From the NCBI GenBank assembly GCA_017746715.1, contig JAGHZQ010000024.1, positions 162,329-226,328 of the forward strand: a stretch of DNA of 64,000 nt, written 5' to 3'. The position numbers were made by a program, and so were the translations under genes. The notes beneath the pieces were generated by a model. The model ran no database searches. It saw only the letters and a program-made list of their open reading frames with translations, and had not been told where the DNA came from. Source of the DNA: Cyanobacteria bacterium SBLK. GTDB lineage: Bacteria > Cyanobacteriota > Cyanobacteriia > Cyanobacteriales > Spirulinaceae. Shown piece by piece: positions 54,284 through 63,910 of the stretch. Position 1 is the stretch's first letter, and each line of letters starts with the position of its first letter.

Positions 54284-56413
54284 CTAGCACGCTTTTTCTA
54301 AACTATTTACATAAAAAGAAACAAAAGCAGCAATAAGGGCATCAGCTTTCAGGAGTGTCTCTTGAAACTCCATTTCGGGGTCGGATAGGGCAACAATACC
54401 GCCACCGATACCAATAGATGTTTCTGTTGGGGTTAAAATTGCCGTACGAATGACAATATTTAAGTCAGCCGTGCCATTCAATCCCAAGAAGCCGATCGCT
54501 CCAGAATAAATCCCTCTTGCTTCTCCTTCTAAGCGATCGATAATTTCCATCGTTCTCAGTTTCGGGGCTCCCGTCATCGATCCTCCGGGGAAAGCCGCGC
54601 GAATGCAGTCCGTTACTTTTAAGTTAGAACGCAAGCGCCCCCGGACAGTACTCACCAAATGATGAATTGTTGCATAAGTTTCTACTTGCATGAGATTGGG
54701 AACGCAAACGCTCCCCACTTCACAAACGCGTCCGAGATCGTTCCGCAATAAGTCTAAAACCATGAGATTTTCGGCGCGATCCTTTTCGCTTTTTCCCAAA
54801 CATTCCCCCATCTGGCGATCTTCTTCGGGAGTTTTGCCGCGAGGGAGAGTCCCTTTAATGGGTTTGGTTTCCACCCACTGTTGGCCATCGATGTGTAAAA
54901 ATCGTTCTGGAGAAGAGCAAGCGATCGCGTAATCCCCAAACTTGAGAAAGCTGGAGTAAGGCGCTGGATTTTGCCGCCGGAGATGGCGATAAAATGAGAG
55001 GGGATGGGGGGTTGCATCGGTATAGAGCCGATTGGTCAAACAAATTTCGTAGCTCTCGCCGTTGCGAATTTCTTGCAAGCATTGTTCGATATCTTGAAGA
55101 TAGGTTTGGCGATCGCGGCTCAAATGAAACCGTATGGGTTCTTTGGGTTGCGGGGGGACGATCTCGGGGAGCGGTGGCAGTTCTCTCAGTTGAGTTTCCA
55201 TCGTTGCAAACCATTTTTCTGCTTCCTTCTCTTCATGAGATCTTCCCAAATACAATAAATAAGTTGCTCCTTCGCAACGATCGAAAGCGATCGTTTGCGT
55301 TGCGAGGAGAAAAGCCGCATCGGGTAAGACAGATGGATGGGAAAAGCGAGCGCCGCACTCTAATTTAAGTTCGTAACCAAAGTAGCCGACAAACCCGCAA
55401 TTAAAATCAAACGGTAATGCTTCTGTTTGACAAAATCGACGATCGAGTTCTCTTTGGAGATAATCAAAAATACTCTCTTTTCTATAAATCGTTGTATTAT
55501 TTTGGGTAATTTGTAACAGGCGATCGCGACAATGATAAGCAACTCGCAAACTATGACAGCCGCGATCGTCTCCGATAAAAGAAAAACGCGATAAACCGGT
55601 TTCGATTTGGCTGCTATCCAGCCAAAACGCATAAGGGCGATCGGCGTATAAATGAACGAAAACGCGTTCGGGATCGGGAAATATTGCCAGTTTTTTGAAA
55701 AATACTTGAAAATCTGATGAAGTTGAGGCAAATGCTCTTACCCGAGAGCGATCGCGCGAAGCCGTATTGATTTTTGGAGTTGAAAAATACTTGTTGTTGG
55801 GTTTTGGCTCTGAAAAGTCTCTAGACTTTTGAAAACGCAAGGTAATATCTTGAAAATTTTTGAGAATGCGATCGCCATATTCCGTGCAAATTGATTCGGG
55901 ATGAAACTGAACGCCAAAGATTGGTTTATCGCGGTGGCGCAATCCCATAATTAATTCACGATCCGTCCACGCTGTTATTTTTAAACAATCGGGTAAACTA
56001 TTGTTATCTACAATCAAAGAATGATAGCGAACGGCGGAAAAAGGATTGGGTATCCCTTGAAATAGATCGGCTTCTCGATGATAAATTTGACTGTTGCGAC
56101 CGTGTCTGATTTCGGGAGCGCGAGTCACGATACCCCCAAAAACATGACCGATTCCTTGATGACCCAAACACACGCCTAAAATTGGTTTTTCTAACTCTCT
56201 CAAAAGGCGATCGCAAATCCCGAAGTCTCGTTGTTTGGCTGGATGTCCCGGTCCCGGTGAAATCACGACATTATCAAATTGGAGCCGTTCCAATTCTTTC
56301 CAATTCAAGCGATCGTTGGCGATGACGAGAGGAAATTCACCATTGATTGTAGCAATCAGCTGATATAGGTTGAATGTATAAGAATCATAGTTATCAATGA
56401 TTAAGGTTTTCAT
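54284..56413 (-). CDS. pabAB: Fused aminodeoxychorismate synthase (PabA-PabB)
   Basis: About 709 residues from the ATG at 56413. The N-terminal glutamine amidotransferase has its nucleophile in GVCLGHQGIG and the His-x-Glu in VQFHPES. The C-terminal chorismate-binding domain has ETKPIKGTLPRGKTPEEDRQ and AAFPGGSMTGAPKLRTMEII; PIKGT has the Lys that marks PabB rather than anthranilate synthase (PIAGT). It makes aminodeoxychorismate for folate. An ABC ATPase gene ends just upstream. Confidence 0.9.
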   Translation of the reverse strand: MKTLIIDNYDSYTFNLYQLIATINGEFPLVIANDRLNWKELERLQFDNVVISPGPGHPAKQRDFGICDRLLRELEKPILGVCLGHQGIGHVFGGIVTRAPEIRHGRNSQIYHREADLFQGIPNPFSAVRYHSLIVDNNSLPDCLKITAWTDRELIMGLRHRDKPIFGVQFHPESICTEYGDRILKNFQDITLRFQKSRDFSEPKPNNKYFSTPKINTASRDRSRVRAFASTSSDFQVFFKKLAIFPDPERVFVHLYADRPYAFWLDSSQIETGLSRFSFIGDDRGCHSLRVAYHCRDRLLQITQNNTTIYRKESIFDYLQRELDRRFCQTEALPFDFNCGFVGYFGYELKLECGARFSHPSVLPDAAFLLATQTIAFDRCEGATYLLYLGRSHEEKEAEKWFATMETQLRELPPLPEIVPPQPKEPIRFHLSRDRQTYLQDIEQCLQEIRNGESYEICLTNRLYTDATPHPLSFYRHLRRQNPAPYSSFLKFGDYAIACSSPERFLHIDGQQWVETKPIKGTLPRGKTPEEDRQMGECLGKSEKDRAENLMVLDLLRNDLGRVCEVGSVCVPNLMQVETYATIHHLVSTVRGRLRSNLKVTDCIRAAFPGGSMTGAPKLRTMEIIDRLEGEARGIYSGAIGFLGLNGTADLNIVIRTAILTPTETSIGIGGGIVALSDPEMEFQETLLKADALIAAFVSFYVNSLEKAC

Positions 56414-56449
56414 TGAATATTCTCCATAGCTGCTCAAAATATTTATTAT

Positions 56450-57349
56450 TTATGATATCCGATCGCGAGTTACTTCTAAATAGATATGCTCTAAACTGAT
56501 AGGTAGACGGGAAATAGAATCTAAGGTAATGTTATCAAAACAAGCAATAATTTCTGCTAGTTCTAACGTTTCTGGCAACCAAAACGCCAAATTTCCACCA
56601 TAATAACGATGTGTAAATCCCAGTTCTTTCCCCCGAGCGATCGCTCCTTCTTCATCGGGAGTTTTTATCGTCACAATTTCTTTGGCTTTAATCCGTTGGC
56701 GTAGTTGCAAAAAATCTCCCTCGACTAGCAGTTGTCCTGACTGTAAAATTGCTAAGCGATCGCACAGTTGTTCTGCTTCATCGAGCAGATGGGTTGTCAA
56801 TAAAATTGTCATTCCTTGCTGTTGGAGTTGGCGAATTAAACGCCACAATTCATATCGCGTTTCAATGTCCAATCCGGTTGTCGGTTCGTCTAAAATTAAT
56901 AATTTTGGCTCGTGAACCAAGGCGATCGCTAGATTTAAACGTCGTTTCATCCCGCCGCTTAGGGTTTCGACAAGACTATTAATGCGATCGCTCAGATTCA
57001 CGGCAACTAAGCTGGCTGAAATGCGATCGCGTTGTTGTTGTCGATCTAACCCGTAGAGACGGGCAAAAAAATGTAAATTTTCCCGACAAGATAAACTTTT
57101 ATAGAGTAAATTTTCTTGTGGTGCAACGCCAATCAGATATTTGCTCGCTTGGGAAATCGGTACGCCATCCAGCAAAATCGTTCCGCGATCGGGTTGCAGC
57201 AAATTGCACAAAATGTTGATAATTGTTGTTTTTCCTGCACCATTGGGTCCGAGAAGTCCGTAAATTTCTCCTGTTTTGACTTCAAAACTCAAGTCTTGTA
57301 AAACTAATTTTTTCTGATAAAATTTACTTAGATTTTTGATTTTTAACAT
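56450..57349 (-). CDS. ABC transporter ATPase, DrrA/CcmA-like
   Basis: A 299-residue ATPase: Walker A GPNGAGKTT (about 35-43), signature LSGGMKRRLNLAIAL, Walker B LLILDEPTTGLD, switch His in LTTHLLDEAEQL. About 80 C-terminal residues follow, as in multidrug/gliding-type exporters. No permease is adjacent; pabAB follows on the same strand within 40 bp. Confidence 0.88.
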   Translation of the reverse strand: MLKIKNLSKFYQKKLVLQDLSFEVKTGEIYGLLGPNGAGKTTIINILCNLLQPDRGTILLDGVPISQASKYLIGVAPQENLLYKSLSCRENLHFFARLYGLDRQQQRDRISASLVAVNLSDRINSLVETLSGGMKRRLNLAIALVHEPKLLILDEPTTGLDIETRYELWRLIRQLQQQGMTILLTTHLLDEAEQLCDRLAILQSGQLLVEGDFLQLRQRIKAKEIVTIKTPDEEGAIARGKELGFTHRYYGGNLAFWLPETLELAEIIACFDNITLDSISRLPISLEHIYLEVTRDRIS

Positions 57350-57387
57350 ACCATAATTAACTAATAACTAATAACCCATAACTAAAA

Positions 57388-57807
57388 ATGTACAGTTCCC
57401 AACAAACAATTTACCTTGCCGATACCGATGCAGCCGGTGTTGTTTATTTTGCTAATATTTTCAGGCTGTGTCACCAAGCCTACGAAGAATCATTAGTACG
57501 ATCGGGATTGAATCTGAAAACCTTAGTTAATCCTTCTGGTATTGTTTTGCCAATCGTATGCAGTTCGGCAGATTTTTTGCGACCTTTATTTTGCGGCGAT
57601 TGCGTGGAAATTCAACTTATCCCCAAGCAACTCAGCGAGACGGAGTTCGAGATCGCCTATCAAATTTTATCCCTCGACAACCCTCAAAAAACGCTAGTGC
57701 AAGCTATCACGCGTCATGTTTGCATTAATGCGGAAAATCGCCGGCGATCGCCCCTGACTCAAGAAATTCTACAATGGATCGGTGGCAAGAGTAAAGATAA
57801 AAAATAA
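57388..57807 (+). CDS. menI: 1,4-dihydroxy-2-naphthoyl-CoA thioesterase (hot-dog fold)
   Basis: A 139-residue hot-dog thioesterase. The catalytic loop is YLADTDAAGVVYFANI, as in Synechocystis Slr0204, which hydrolyses DHNA-CoA in phylloquinone synthesis. The second conserved strand CSSADFLRPLFCGD is present. Standard length; divergent from the ABC ATPase gene. Confidence 0.88.
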   Translation: MYSSQQTIYLADTDAAGVVYFANIFRLCHQAYEESLVRSGLNLKTLVNPSGIVLPIVCSSADFLRPLFCGDCVEIQLIPKQLSETEFEIAYQILSLDNPQKTLVQAITRHVCINAENRRRSPLTQEILQWIGGKSKDKK

Positions 57808-57879
57808 TGCGTCCAGATAAAAAATAAGAGGGACCGATTTGTTTGCCCCTCCTTCATTGCGTTAGATTGCACGATTGCT

Positions 57880-58869
57880 CTACGCTAATTGGTAAACGTA
57901 TTCTTGCACTTTGGCTCGACGTTTGCGAAGATGAGAAAGCGCCTGATTTTCAAGCTGTCGCACTCGTTCTCGACTGATATTGAGTTCTTTGCCAATTTTG
58001 GCCAGAGAGAGAGTTTTACCATCTTCTAGCCCATAACGCAGAGCAATGACATTGCGTTGTTGCGGTGTTAGTTCTGCCATCATATTGCTTAAATCTTGAC
58101 GCAGGGATTCTTGCGTTAAATAATTGTCGGGAGACGCATTTTCATCTTCTAAGAGTTCCGATAGTTCTGTATCTTGATTGTCTCCAACCCGCATATCGAG
58201 AGAGATCGGTTGGCGGGCAATACTTAAATATTCGCGAATTTGAGCGGTTTCCAAACCCAATTCTAAAGCAATTTCTTTCGGAGTCGCGCTACGTCCCATT
58301 TTCTGCGAGATTTCTCGTTGCACGCGCTTGATTTTATTGAGTTTTTCGGTGATGTGAATGGGCAAGCGAATAGCGCGAGATTGTTGCGCGATCGCTCTCG
58401 TAATTGCCTGACGAATCCACCAATAAGCATAGGTTGAAAACTTATATCCTTTCGTTGGATCGAATTTTTCAACGCCTCGCTCTAAACCCAGCGTTCCTTC
58501 TTGGATTAAATCCAAAAATTCCATATTTCGCTTTTGGTACTTTTTGGCGATCGCGACCACCAAACGCAAATTGGCTTCGATCATTTTTTGTTTGGCACGT
58601 CGCCCTTGACCCAAAAGTTTATCTAATTCGCTTTCATTTAAATTAACCTGTCTAGACCATTCTAAGCGCGTTGGTTCTCGTTGCAATTCTTCTTGTAATG
58701 TTTCCCGTTCTTCCAACAATAACATCATTTGTTGAACTTGTTTTCCGTAGAGAATTTCCTGTTCGTGAGAGAGCAAGGGAACTCGTCCGATTTCCCGTAA
58801 ATAGGTACGAACCATATCCGCAGAAATGGTCGGAGTTTTAATTGTTGTTTCGAGTTTCGCTGTTGGCAT
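57880..58869 (-). CDS. Group 2 RNA polymerase sigma factor (SigA-like)
   Basis: A 329-residue sigma-70 factor lacking region 1.1. Region 1.2 is DMVRTYLREIGRVPLLSHEQ; region 2 has IEANLRLVVAIAKKYQKRNM, DLIQEGTLGLERGVEKFDP and YKFSTYAYWWIRQAITRAIA. Region 3 is PIHITEKLNKIKRVQRE and region 4 ends ISRERVRQLENQALSHLRKR. Cyanobacteria have several such group 2 factors (SigB-SigE) for stress, light and nitrogen responses; which one this is cannot be told from sequence alone, though it resembles SigB/SigD. Confidence 0.93.
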   Translation of the reverse strand: MPTAKLETTIKTPTISADMVRTYLREIGRVPLLSHEQEILYGKQVQQMMLLLEERETLQEELQREPTRLEWSRQVNLNESELDKLLGQGRRAKQKMIEANLRLVVAIAKKYQKRNMEFLDLIQEGTLGLERGVEKFDPTKGYKFSTYAYWWIRQAITRAIAQQSRAIRLPIHITEKLNKIKRVQREISQKMGRSATPKEIALELGLETAQIREYLSIARQPISLDMRVGDNQDTELSELLEDENASPDNYLTQESLRQDLSNMMAELTPQQRNVIALRYGLEDGKTLSLAKIGKELNISRERVRQLENQALSHLRKRRAKVQEYVYQLA

Positions 58870-59501
58870 CTTACTTTTCGTTACTCCTTATTGACAGAAA
58901 TCCTTACCGTTGCCCCGATTGGTTCTCATGGGACAATGCCCTGTAAAGTTTGGTTGGATGCGGGAGAAAAAACAATCGAGAGGCTTCTACTTTTTCCGAT
59001 CGCGAGCTTTTACAACGTTTTGGCTCGATTGAGTTGGAGGAATTTAAGGAATCTCAATATTTGAGGTCATTACTCTTGCTCGACCCCCTTACTCGTTCGT
59101 TTAAATTGAAAACAGTTTTTAAAACGAAGTCATTATGACTTTATTTTAGCATACTACATCTATAGACGCATGTAAAGCAATAAAAGTTCATGCTTGCTCC
59201 TTGGAGAAATCTGAATACTCCTATGATGATTGGTTTTTTGGGAGTTGGGGTGGGGTAGATGAGGGCGGATCGCCGAACTATTGATATTTTAATCAACTTT
59301 TCGCGGCCTATCTAATCTACATCGTTTTCGAGGAAAATTCCGAACTCTTATCCAATAAATTTTTAAGTAATTTTGTAGCGTTAGCGATCGCCTGATAGAC
59401 AGTTCCTCAGACCGTCCTCGAGTACAATGCAAAGAGTGGAGAATAGAATAATCAATAAAATCAAAAAATTAACACCCATTCGCGCGATCGCAAAATCAAA
59501 A
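58870..59501. other. Intergenic region upstream of the sigma factor gene
   Basis: A 630-bp gap between divergent genes. It must hold the promoter of the sigma factor and that of the small gene at 59502. A 62-codon frame at 58950-59138 has no ribosome site. I see no named RNA gene. Confidence 0.45.
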
Positions 59502-59831
59502 ATGTCTAATCCAATTCCACCCATTACTCTACCCCCTTTGAAAAACTCCGACGTTGAAGGGGAGTGGTTGCAGAAAAACTTGTTAACTTGGCTCGATGGC
59601 GAATTTTTACCAGAACCCGCCAATCAAAAGATCGCCAAACGCGCGGCGCAAATTTTCGTGCGTCAGCGTTTGGAAGGAGAGAACGATCTGGGATCTTTGG
59701 TCATCGCGATCGTGACGGAGATGCAGGCGTTTGATTTCAGCCAGAGCTTTTATGGAGAATTTACCGTGGCCAATGCAGTCAGCGATCTGATCTTGGACAG
59801 CTTGGGAATCGATCGCTGTTGCGGCGAGTAA
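59502..59831 (+). CDS. Conserved hypothetical protein
   Basis: About 109 residues from the ATG at 59502; a longer frame to 59427 is less likely. Mostly helical: NLLTWLDGEFLPEPANQKIA and AAQIFVRQRLEGENDLGSLV. No catalytic motif or signal peptide. Family not recognised; composition matches neighbouring chromosomal genes. Converges on rpsN. Confidence 0.6.
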   Translation: MSNPIPPITLPPLKNSDVEGEWLQKNLLTWLDGEFLPEPANQKIAKRAAQIFVRQRLEGENDLGSLVIAIVTEMQAFDFSQSFYGEFTVANAVSDLILDSLGIDRCCGE

Positions 59832-59870
59832 AATCAATTCAAAATTCAGAATTTCGAGAGCTTACAGAAC

Positions 59871-60173
59871 TTACCAGCTAGATTTAACGACACCGGGTAA
59901 GAGTCCTTCGTGAGCCCATTCGCGGATGACGTGGCGGGAAAGACCAAAATCGCGATAGTACCCTCTAGGACGACCCGTAACCATGCAGCGATTGCGGACG
60001 CGAACTTTGGAACTATTGAGGGGTAAGCGTTGCAGTTTTCTTTGAATTTCCAGCCGTTCTAAGGGAGTTTTGGCTTGTCTCATCTGTTCTTTGAGAGCTT
60101 CGCGCTTGGCTGCGTATTTCTCAACTAATTTTTTGCGCTTCTTTTCGCGCTCGACCATGCTCTTTTTTGCCAT
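59871..60173 (-). CDS. rpsN: 30S ribosomal protein S14
   Basis: A 100-residue S14 from the ATG at 60173 ([15 protein letters not shown]); an upstream extension to 60293 exists but would be atypical. It is the long, zinc-free S14 form: [19 protein letters not shown] core ([20 protein letters not shown]) and the C-terminal [20 protein letters not shown]. It binds 16S rRNA in the small-subunit head. Single gene, not in a ribosomal operon, as usual in cyanobacteria. Confidence 0.96.
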   Translation of the reverse strand: MAKKSMVEREKKRKKLVEKYAAKREALKEQMRQAKTPLERLEIQRKLQRLPLNSSKVRVRNRCMVTGRPRGYYRDFGLSRHVIREWAHEGLLPGVVKSSW

Positions 60174-60327
60174 GTTTGCCTGGGTTTTGTAAATTTTGAC
60201 AGCATTTTTCATCATAGCATCTTTTTGGAAACCCGATCGCGTTCCTTTATTTTTTTTGTGTGAGAAGTAGATGTCTCTACTTTCTGAACTCATGCAATAA
60301 TGGGTTTAAGAATTCATAGACGATCCC

Positions 60328-61131
60328 ATGCCTATTATCCCGCGCATTAGCAAAGTTGCCAGAGTGCAAAGAAAATTAGCAATCAAGGATAAGAATGCTT
60401 GTTTGAATCTTTTAACGTGGCTTAAAGAAATTCAAGAAAAGCGAGGAATCCAAAATGAGTACGAGTTTGAACGAGAGTTAGATCTTCCTCCCAATACTCT
60501 CAATCGTCTCAGGCTGTTTATGCGTCCGAATATTCCACTAGCTTTCAAGATTGCGGAAAGTACGGGAACGAACTTTGAGGGGTATATGGAAATTGTCAAT
60601 CGCCCTCGAAAGGAAGATGATAATATACGAGATTTCCCGCGAGGGTGGGGGCGCTGGCTCGAGTGGTTTCGGGAAATAAAAGAGGATATTCGGCTCAATC
60701 TCTTAGACTGCGTTGAGTATCTGAAGACTCAGAGCAAAAAATTAAAACAATGGATTTTCTCCTCTCAGCGATCGGGTATCTACAATGAAAAGGGAGAATC
60801 AATTTCTTTAGCGGGAGCAATGGTTCAACATTGCATCCAAGAACTCAATTGGAAGGATGAGGATATTAAATCCAGACTGGATTATTTAGGTTCTTTGGGG
60901 AATCAAGAGTGGTGTTTGTCGTGGGAGGGATTTAACGAGATTCGCAATGGTTCTCGGAAGTTAGCCGACGACATGGAAGTCACGGCGATCGCCATTCTTC
61001 TCGATCCGCTTGAAATGGTTGCCAGTTTCATCGATTGGCAAATCATACAAAATTACGATGATGCTAACTTTAAGCCAAAAGAGAACCCCCAATCCAATCA
61101 ATCTGAAGAGAAAAAATGTAAAGAAGATTGA
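60328..61131 (+). CDS. Hypothetical protein with possible N-terminal HTH
   Basis: A 267-residue soluble protein. Residues 20-95 (LLTWLKEIQEKRGIQNEYEF, LDLPPNTLNRLRLFMRPNIP) look like a helix-turn-helix of the kind that joins cyanobacterial adaptor proteins. The middle is helical and basic. The C-terminal third holds WCLSWEGFNEIRNGSRKLAD and ends in a charged, Lys/Glu-rich tail. No family recognised. It lies at the start of an accessory stretch of remnants. Confidence 0.6.
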   Translation: MPIIPRISKVARVQRKLAIKDKNACLNLLTWLKEIQEKRGIQNEYEFERELDLPPNTLNRLRLFMRPNIPLAFKIAESTGTNFEGYMEIVNRPRKEDDNIRDFPRGWGRWLEWFREIKEDIRLNLLDCVEYLKTQSKKLKQWIFSSQRSGIYNEKGESISLAGAMVQHCIQELNWKDEDIKSRLDYLGSLGNQEWCLSWEGFNEIRNGSRKLADDMEVTAIAILLDPLEMVASFIDWQIIQNYDDANFKPKENPQSNQSEEKKCKED

Positions 61132-61199
61132 GAAAGTTATTTCGTTCGGCGAGTCGGGAGGAGATTAAGAAGGAGATTTGATATTGCGCGATCGCGCGA

Positions 61200-61524
61200 T
61201 TAATCGGCAAATCTTCTTAACTCCTCCTCTGTTTTGACAATTCCAATCCGTGCGGGTTGCTGAAAATACTCGCACAGAGAATAATCGGCAACCACGGACA
61301 TTTCTTTTTTTCGCCAGATTTCTCCATCCCAATACCATCGCAGTCCTTTATAAGCATAATCTTTCAACTGTTTATCCGCACGCAGAAATCGGTTTCGTCG
61401 TGCCAGTTCGTCCGGATAATTATCAACATCATCTAATTGTTCTTTAACGGGTTGCCAATAGACATCTCCAGAAAACCCAATCAGGGTACGGCATAATCAG
61501 TGTTACGGCCTCGTTTTTACTCAT
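61200..61524 (-). pseudogene. Frameshifted gene remnant, family unknown
   Basis: Read on the minus strand, MSKNEAVTLIMPYPDW starts at 61524. After a one-phase shift the frame continues as GFSGDVYWQPVKEQLDDVDN, then DYAYKGLRWYWDGEIWRKKE, and stops at 61202-61200 after EEELRRFAD. The joined text looks like natural protein. I cannot assign it. Confidence 0.45.
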
Positions 61525-61536
61525 TGTCGGAGAGGT

Positions 61537-61800
61537 CTAATAGGTAAAACTGCCATTAATTTCCACAATTAAATGAGGAAATTTTCGCTTGAGACGATGT
61601 ATTTCTTTGTAATTTAAAGGAGATACCGTGCGATTTGCCTTGGGACTCAACCCCTGCAACCATACTTTGCAAGCGTGGACGGTAAAACGCTGACATCCTG
61701 CCTCCGACACAATACGGACGAATTCTCGCATATCTTCATAGCGATCGCGTTCACTATCACGAGCCTTTTGCATCGCTTCAACGACTTTCGCAATCGCTGC
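61537..61800 (-). pseudogene. dusA (tRNA-dihydrouridine synthase A) remnant
   Basis: The frame holds IVSEAGCQRFTVHACKVWLQ followed by GLSPKANRTVSPLNYKEIHR and LKRKFPHLIVEINGSF. This matches the central DusA region ([31 protein letters not shown] in typical members), including the catalytic-loop Lys position. N- and C-terminal thirds are missing. Upstream bases to about 61800 add AIAKVVEAMQKA in the same frame. Confidence 0.7.
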
Positions 61801-61805
61801 TATCT

Positions 61806-62657
61806 TTAAGAATAGCGGATTTGAAATAACAGTCGGTTTTGAGTTATTGGTGGAATTACCTTATGGATGCAAGACGGATCTTGAAAAAAGCCAAAACCAG
61901 CCTTACCCGTAACAACAAGCTCATTTTCTCGCCTGTAATAGCGATAAATTTTTTCATCCGAATGGCGACCCGAAAAAAGTAGTGGGAACGGCTTATTGCG
62001 ATGGGAGTTACAAATCATAACATGAGGTCCCGATTCGCGATCGACATCAGTGATGTAAAAATAAGCAGTTACAAAGTTATAACCAGCAGTATCGTAATGA
62101 AAATTAGTAGGGGGATAATATGGCTTAATTTCCTCGACGGGACATTTTGAGGCAATACTCCAAGTTAAATGGGGAGTCACTCGACTCGGATAATATCCCA
62201 AACAATCGCAGGCGAGTTTTAGAAGAATGGGATCTGCGATGATTTCCTGTATAGTTTGGCAGTTATCTAAGTTAGTAACTAAAGCACGAAAAATGCGACG
62301 GTTATGCAAAAAACTATTTTTAACTTCATTAATTTTAAATTCCTTTGAATGTTCGGGTTCAAAACAGAAATTATTGATGGCAAAATCATGAATACGATCG
62401 GTTTTATCTGAGGGTAATTTTAAACCAAAAGCAACACTTTTTTTGTGAATTGTATCGATCGCATCTTCAACGCAAAATCCAGCAAAAAGGGAAGGTTTTG
62501 ACATCAGCTCTCGTTTTTTGTGAGAGATATTTTTATCGAAAGCCTGAATTGTATTTTTCATAACACTATAGCTTCGACGAGTCAGATAAAAGCGTCCCAA
62601 TTTTTGTCCGATTCCTTGAGGTACGCGGATTAAGCGATTATCGACAATAATTTCCAT
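61806..62657 (-). CDS. PhyH-like 2-oxoglutarate/Fe(II) dioxygenase
   Basis: A 283-residue protein. The facial triad is suggested by TNFHYDTAGYNFVTAYFYI (His-x-Asp) and FQDPSCIHKVIPPITQNRLL (distal His and 2OG-binding Arg), with ESGPHVMICNSHRNKPFPLL between, a layout of the phytanoyl-CoA dioxygenase superfamily. The N-terminal 100 residues are helical. It lies downstream of a methyltransferase gene on the same strand, separated by one copy of a direct repeat; they may modify the same product. Confidence 0.7.
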   Translation of the reverse strand: MEIIVDNRLIRVPQGIGQKLGRFYLTRRSYSVMKNTIQAFDKNISHKKRELMSKPSLFAGFCVEDAIDTIHKKSVAFGLKLPSDKTDRIHDFAINNFCFEPEHSKEFKINEVKNSFLHNRRIFRALVTNLDNCQTIQEIIADPILLKLACDCLGYYPSRVTPHLTWSIASKCPVEEIKPYYPPTNFHYDTAGYNFVTAYFYITDVDRESGPHVMICNSHRNKPFPLLFSGRHSDEKIYRYYRRENELVVTGKAGFGFFQDPSCIHKVIPPITQNRLLFQIRYS

Positions 62658-62724
62658 ATTGATTGGTCTCCAATCACGAATTAGGCAGCAATTTTTGACA
62701 CAAAAAAGGCGATCGCGGCAAATA

Positions 62725-62770
62725 GATCGCCTCGCTTATCGAGTTGTTGATTCTTCAATTCTCTATTGAG
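62725..62770. repeat. 46-bp direct repeat, copy 1
   Basis: Begins GATCGCCTCGCTTATCGAGT and ends TCTATTGAG. It matches copy 2 at 63911-63956 with only three differences, in the same orientation. The two copies bracket the methyltransferase gene. Confidence 0.85.
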
Positions 62771-62802
62771 CAGAAAACTCAATAAATCAATGAGAAGAGA
62801 AT

Positions 62803-63690
62803 TTAAGTTTTTTTCCTAGCAATGCACATCAGAGACATTGCTGCTTCCGGAGAATTTGGATCGATCCCGGCAACTCTCTGTAACAAGCGCCAACGCAGTT
62901 TGGCTTTACCATAATCTCCTTGCAAAACATCCGCCCCAACATTATTGTTATGAGGATAAAGATTAACCTCATAACCCATAGGCTCGAGGGTTTTGTAATA
63001 CAACTCTGGGGTAACGCCATCTCCAGGATGTTCGGCATGAATTTCTGTGGCCAACATACAATTTTGTTGTTCTAAATTGCTGTGGGGTCCCCTTTGCATT
63101 ATCCTCCACACCAATAAACGAAACTTCCACAGCCAGAGGGAAATTCCTTTAAAATTCATTGAGGTCAATTGTTGGTCGCGATCGCTAATTAACATTCCTC
63201 CCGGACGAACTAAACGAGCTGCTTCTACTAATACTTTTTCCATGTCATCGCAGTGATGAATGGTAGCACTGAGGGTAACAATATCAGCAAAACCCGATTT
63301 AAAAGGGAGTTGGTGAGCATCAGCCAAAACAGGAATATAACCCAATTCTCTTGCCATTTTCAATCCTCCCTTAGCCACATCAATGCCGATGAGTAACTTG
63401 GGGAATCCGCCTAAAACAGCAAAAAGATTGCCAGGACCGCAGCCAACATCAACAACAATTTTATTGTCCCAACTTCCGATTGCGGCTTTCCAGAGAGAGA
63501 AAAATGCTTCGTCGCGATGACAATAATCAAGATAGTCTTTGGCCCAAACTGGATGGCTGAAATAATAGCTATTTGCTTTCAAGGTGGGGCTGGGATTGGG
63601 AATAGGATAGCTCAAGACTCCATCTTCTAAAGCTCCTTTTTGAGTTAAATAAGGTTCGATCGATGAGTGTGTTTTGGTTGCGATACTCAT
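62803..63690 (-). CDS. SAM-dependent methyltransferase
   Basis: About 295 residues from the ATG at 63690; a longer frame to 63798 runs into a transposase remnant and is unlikely. The UbiE-like core is clear: motif I VVDVGCGPGNLFAVLGG, acidic strand LLIGIDVAKG, ADAHQLPFKSG, and the post-motif LVRPGGMLISDRD. A C-terminal 80 residues, unlike UbiE, may bind the substrate. It precedes the PhyH-like gene on the same strand. Confidence 0.85.
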   Translation of the reverse strand: MSIATKTHSSIEPYLTQKGALEDGVLSYPIPNPSPTLKANSYYFSHPVWAKDYLDYCHRDEAFFSLWKAAIGSWDNKIVVDVGCGPGNLFAVLGGFPKLLIGIDVAKGGLKMARELGYIPVLADAHQLPFKSGFADIVTLSATIHHCDDMEKVLVEAARLVRPGGMLISDRDQQLTSMNFKGISLWLWKFRLLVWRIMQRGPHSNLEQQNCMLATEIHAEHPGDGVTPELYYKTLEPMGYEVNLYPHNNNVGADVLQGDYGKAKLRWRLLQRVAGIDPNSPEAAMSLMCIARKKT

Positions 63691-63730
63691 AAATAAATTT
63701 GGTGTTAGAGAGCATATAATGTTCGCGTAT

Positions 63731-63860
63731 TTAATTTTGAAATGCGAAGATATCCAATTTGTCGTCTCGTAATACATTAGAGAGGGTGAGGTAGCCAAGA
63801 GATTTTCGAGGTTGACTACTCACTAAGTGGACTGACCAATAGTAAGAGTGAAAAGATGAC
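63731..63860 (-). pseudogene. Transposase C-terminal remnant (IS30-like)
   Basis: The minus strand reads QIERSSSFHSYYWSVHLVSS then QPRKSLGYLTLSNVLRDDKL and FAFQN before a stop at 63733-63731. The PRKxLGY-T-xxVL pattern is that of the C-terminus of IS30-type DDE transposases (N-RPRKRLGYKTP-EV). The rest of the element is missing. Confidence 0.45.
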
Positions 63861-63910
63861 GATCGCTCAATTTGTTTGACAATGATTGGCTAACATTATC
63901 GAACTCGGGC

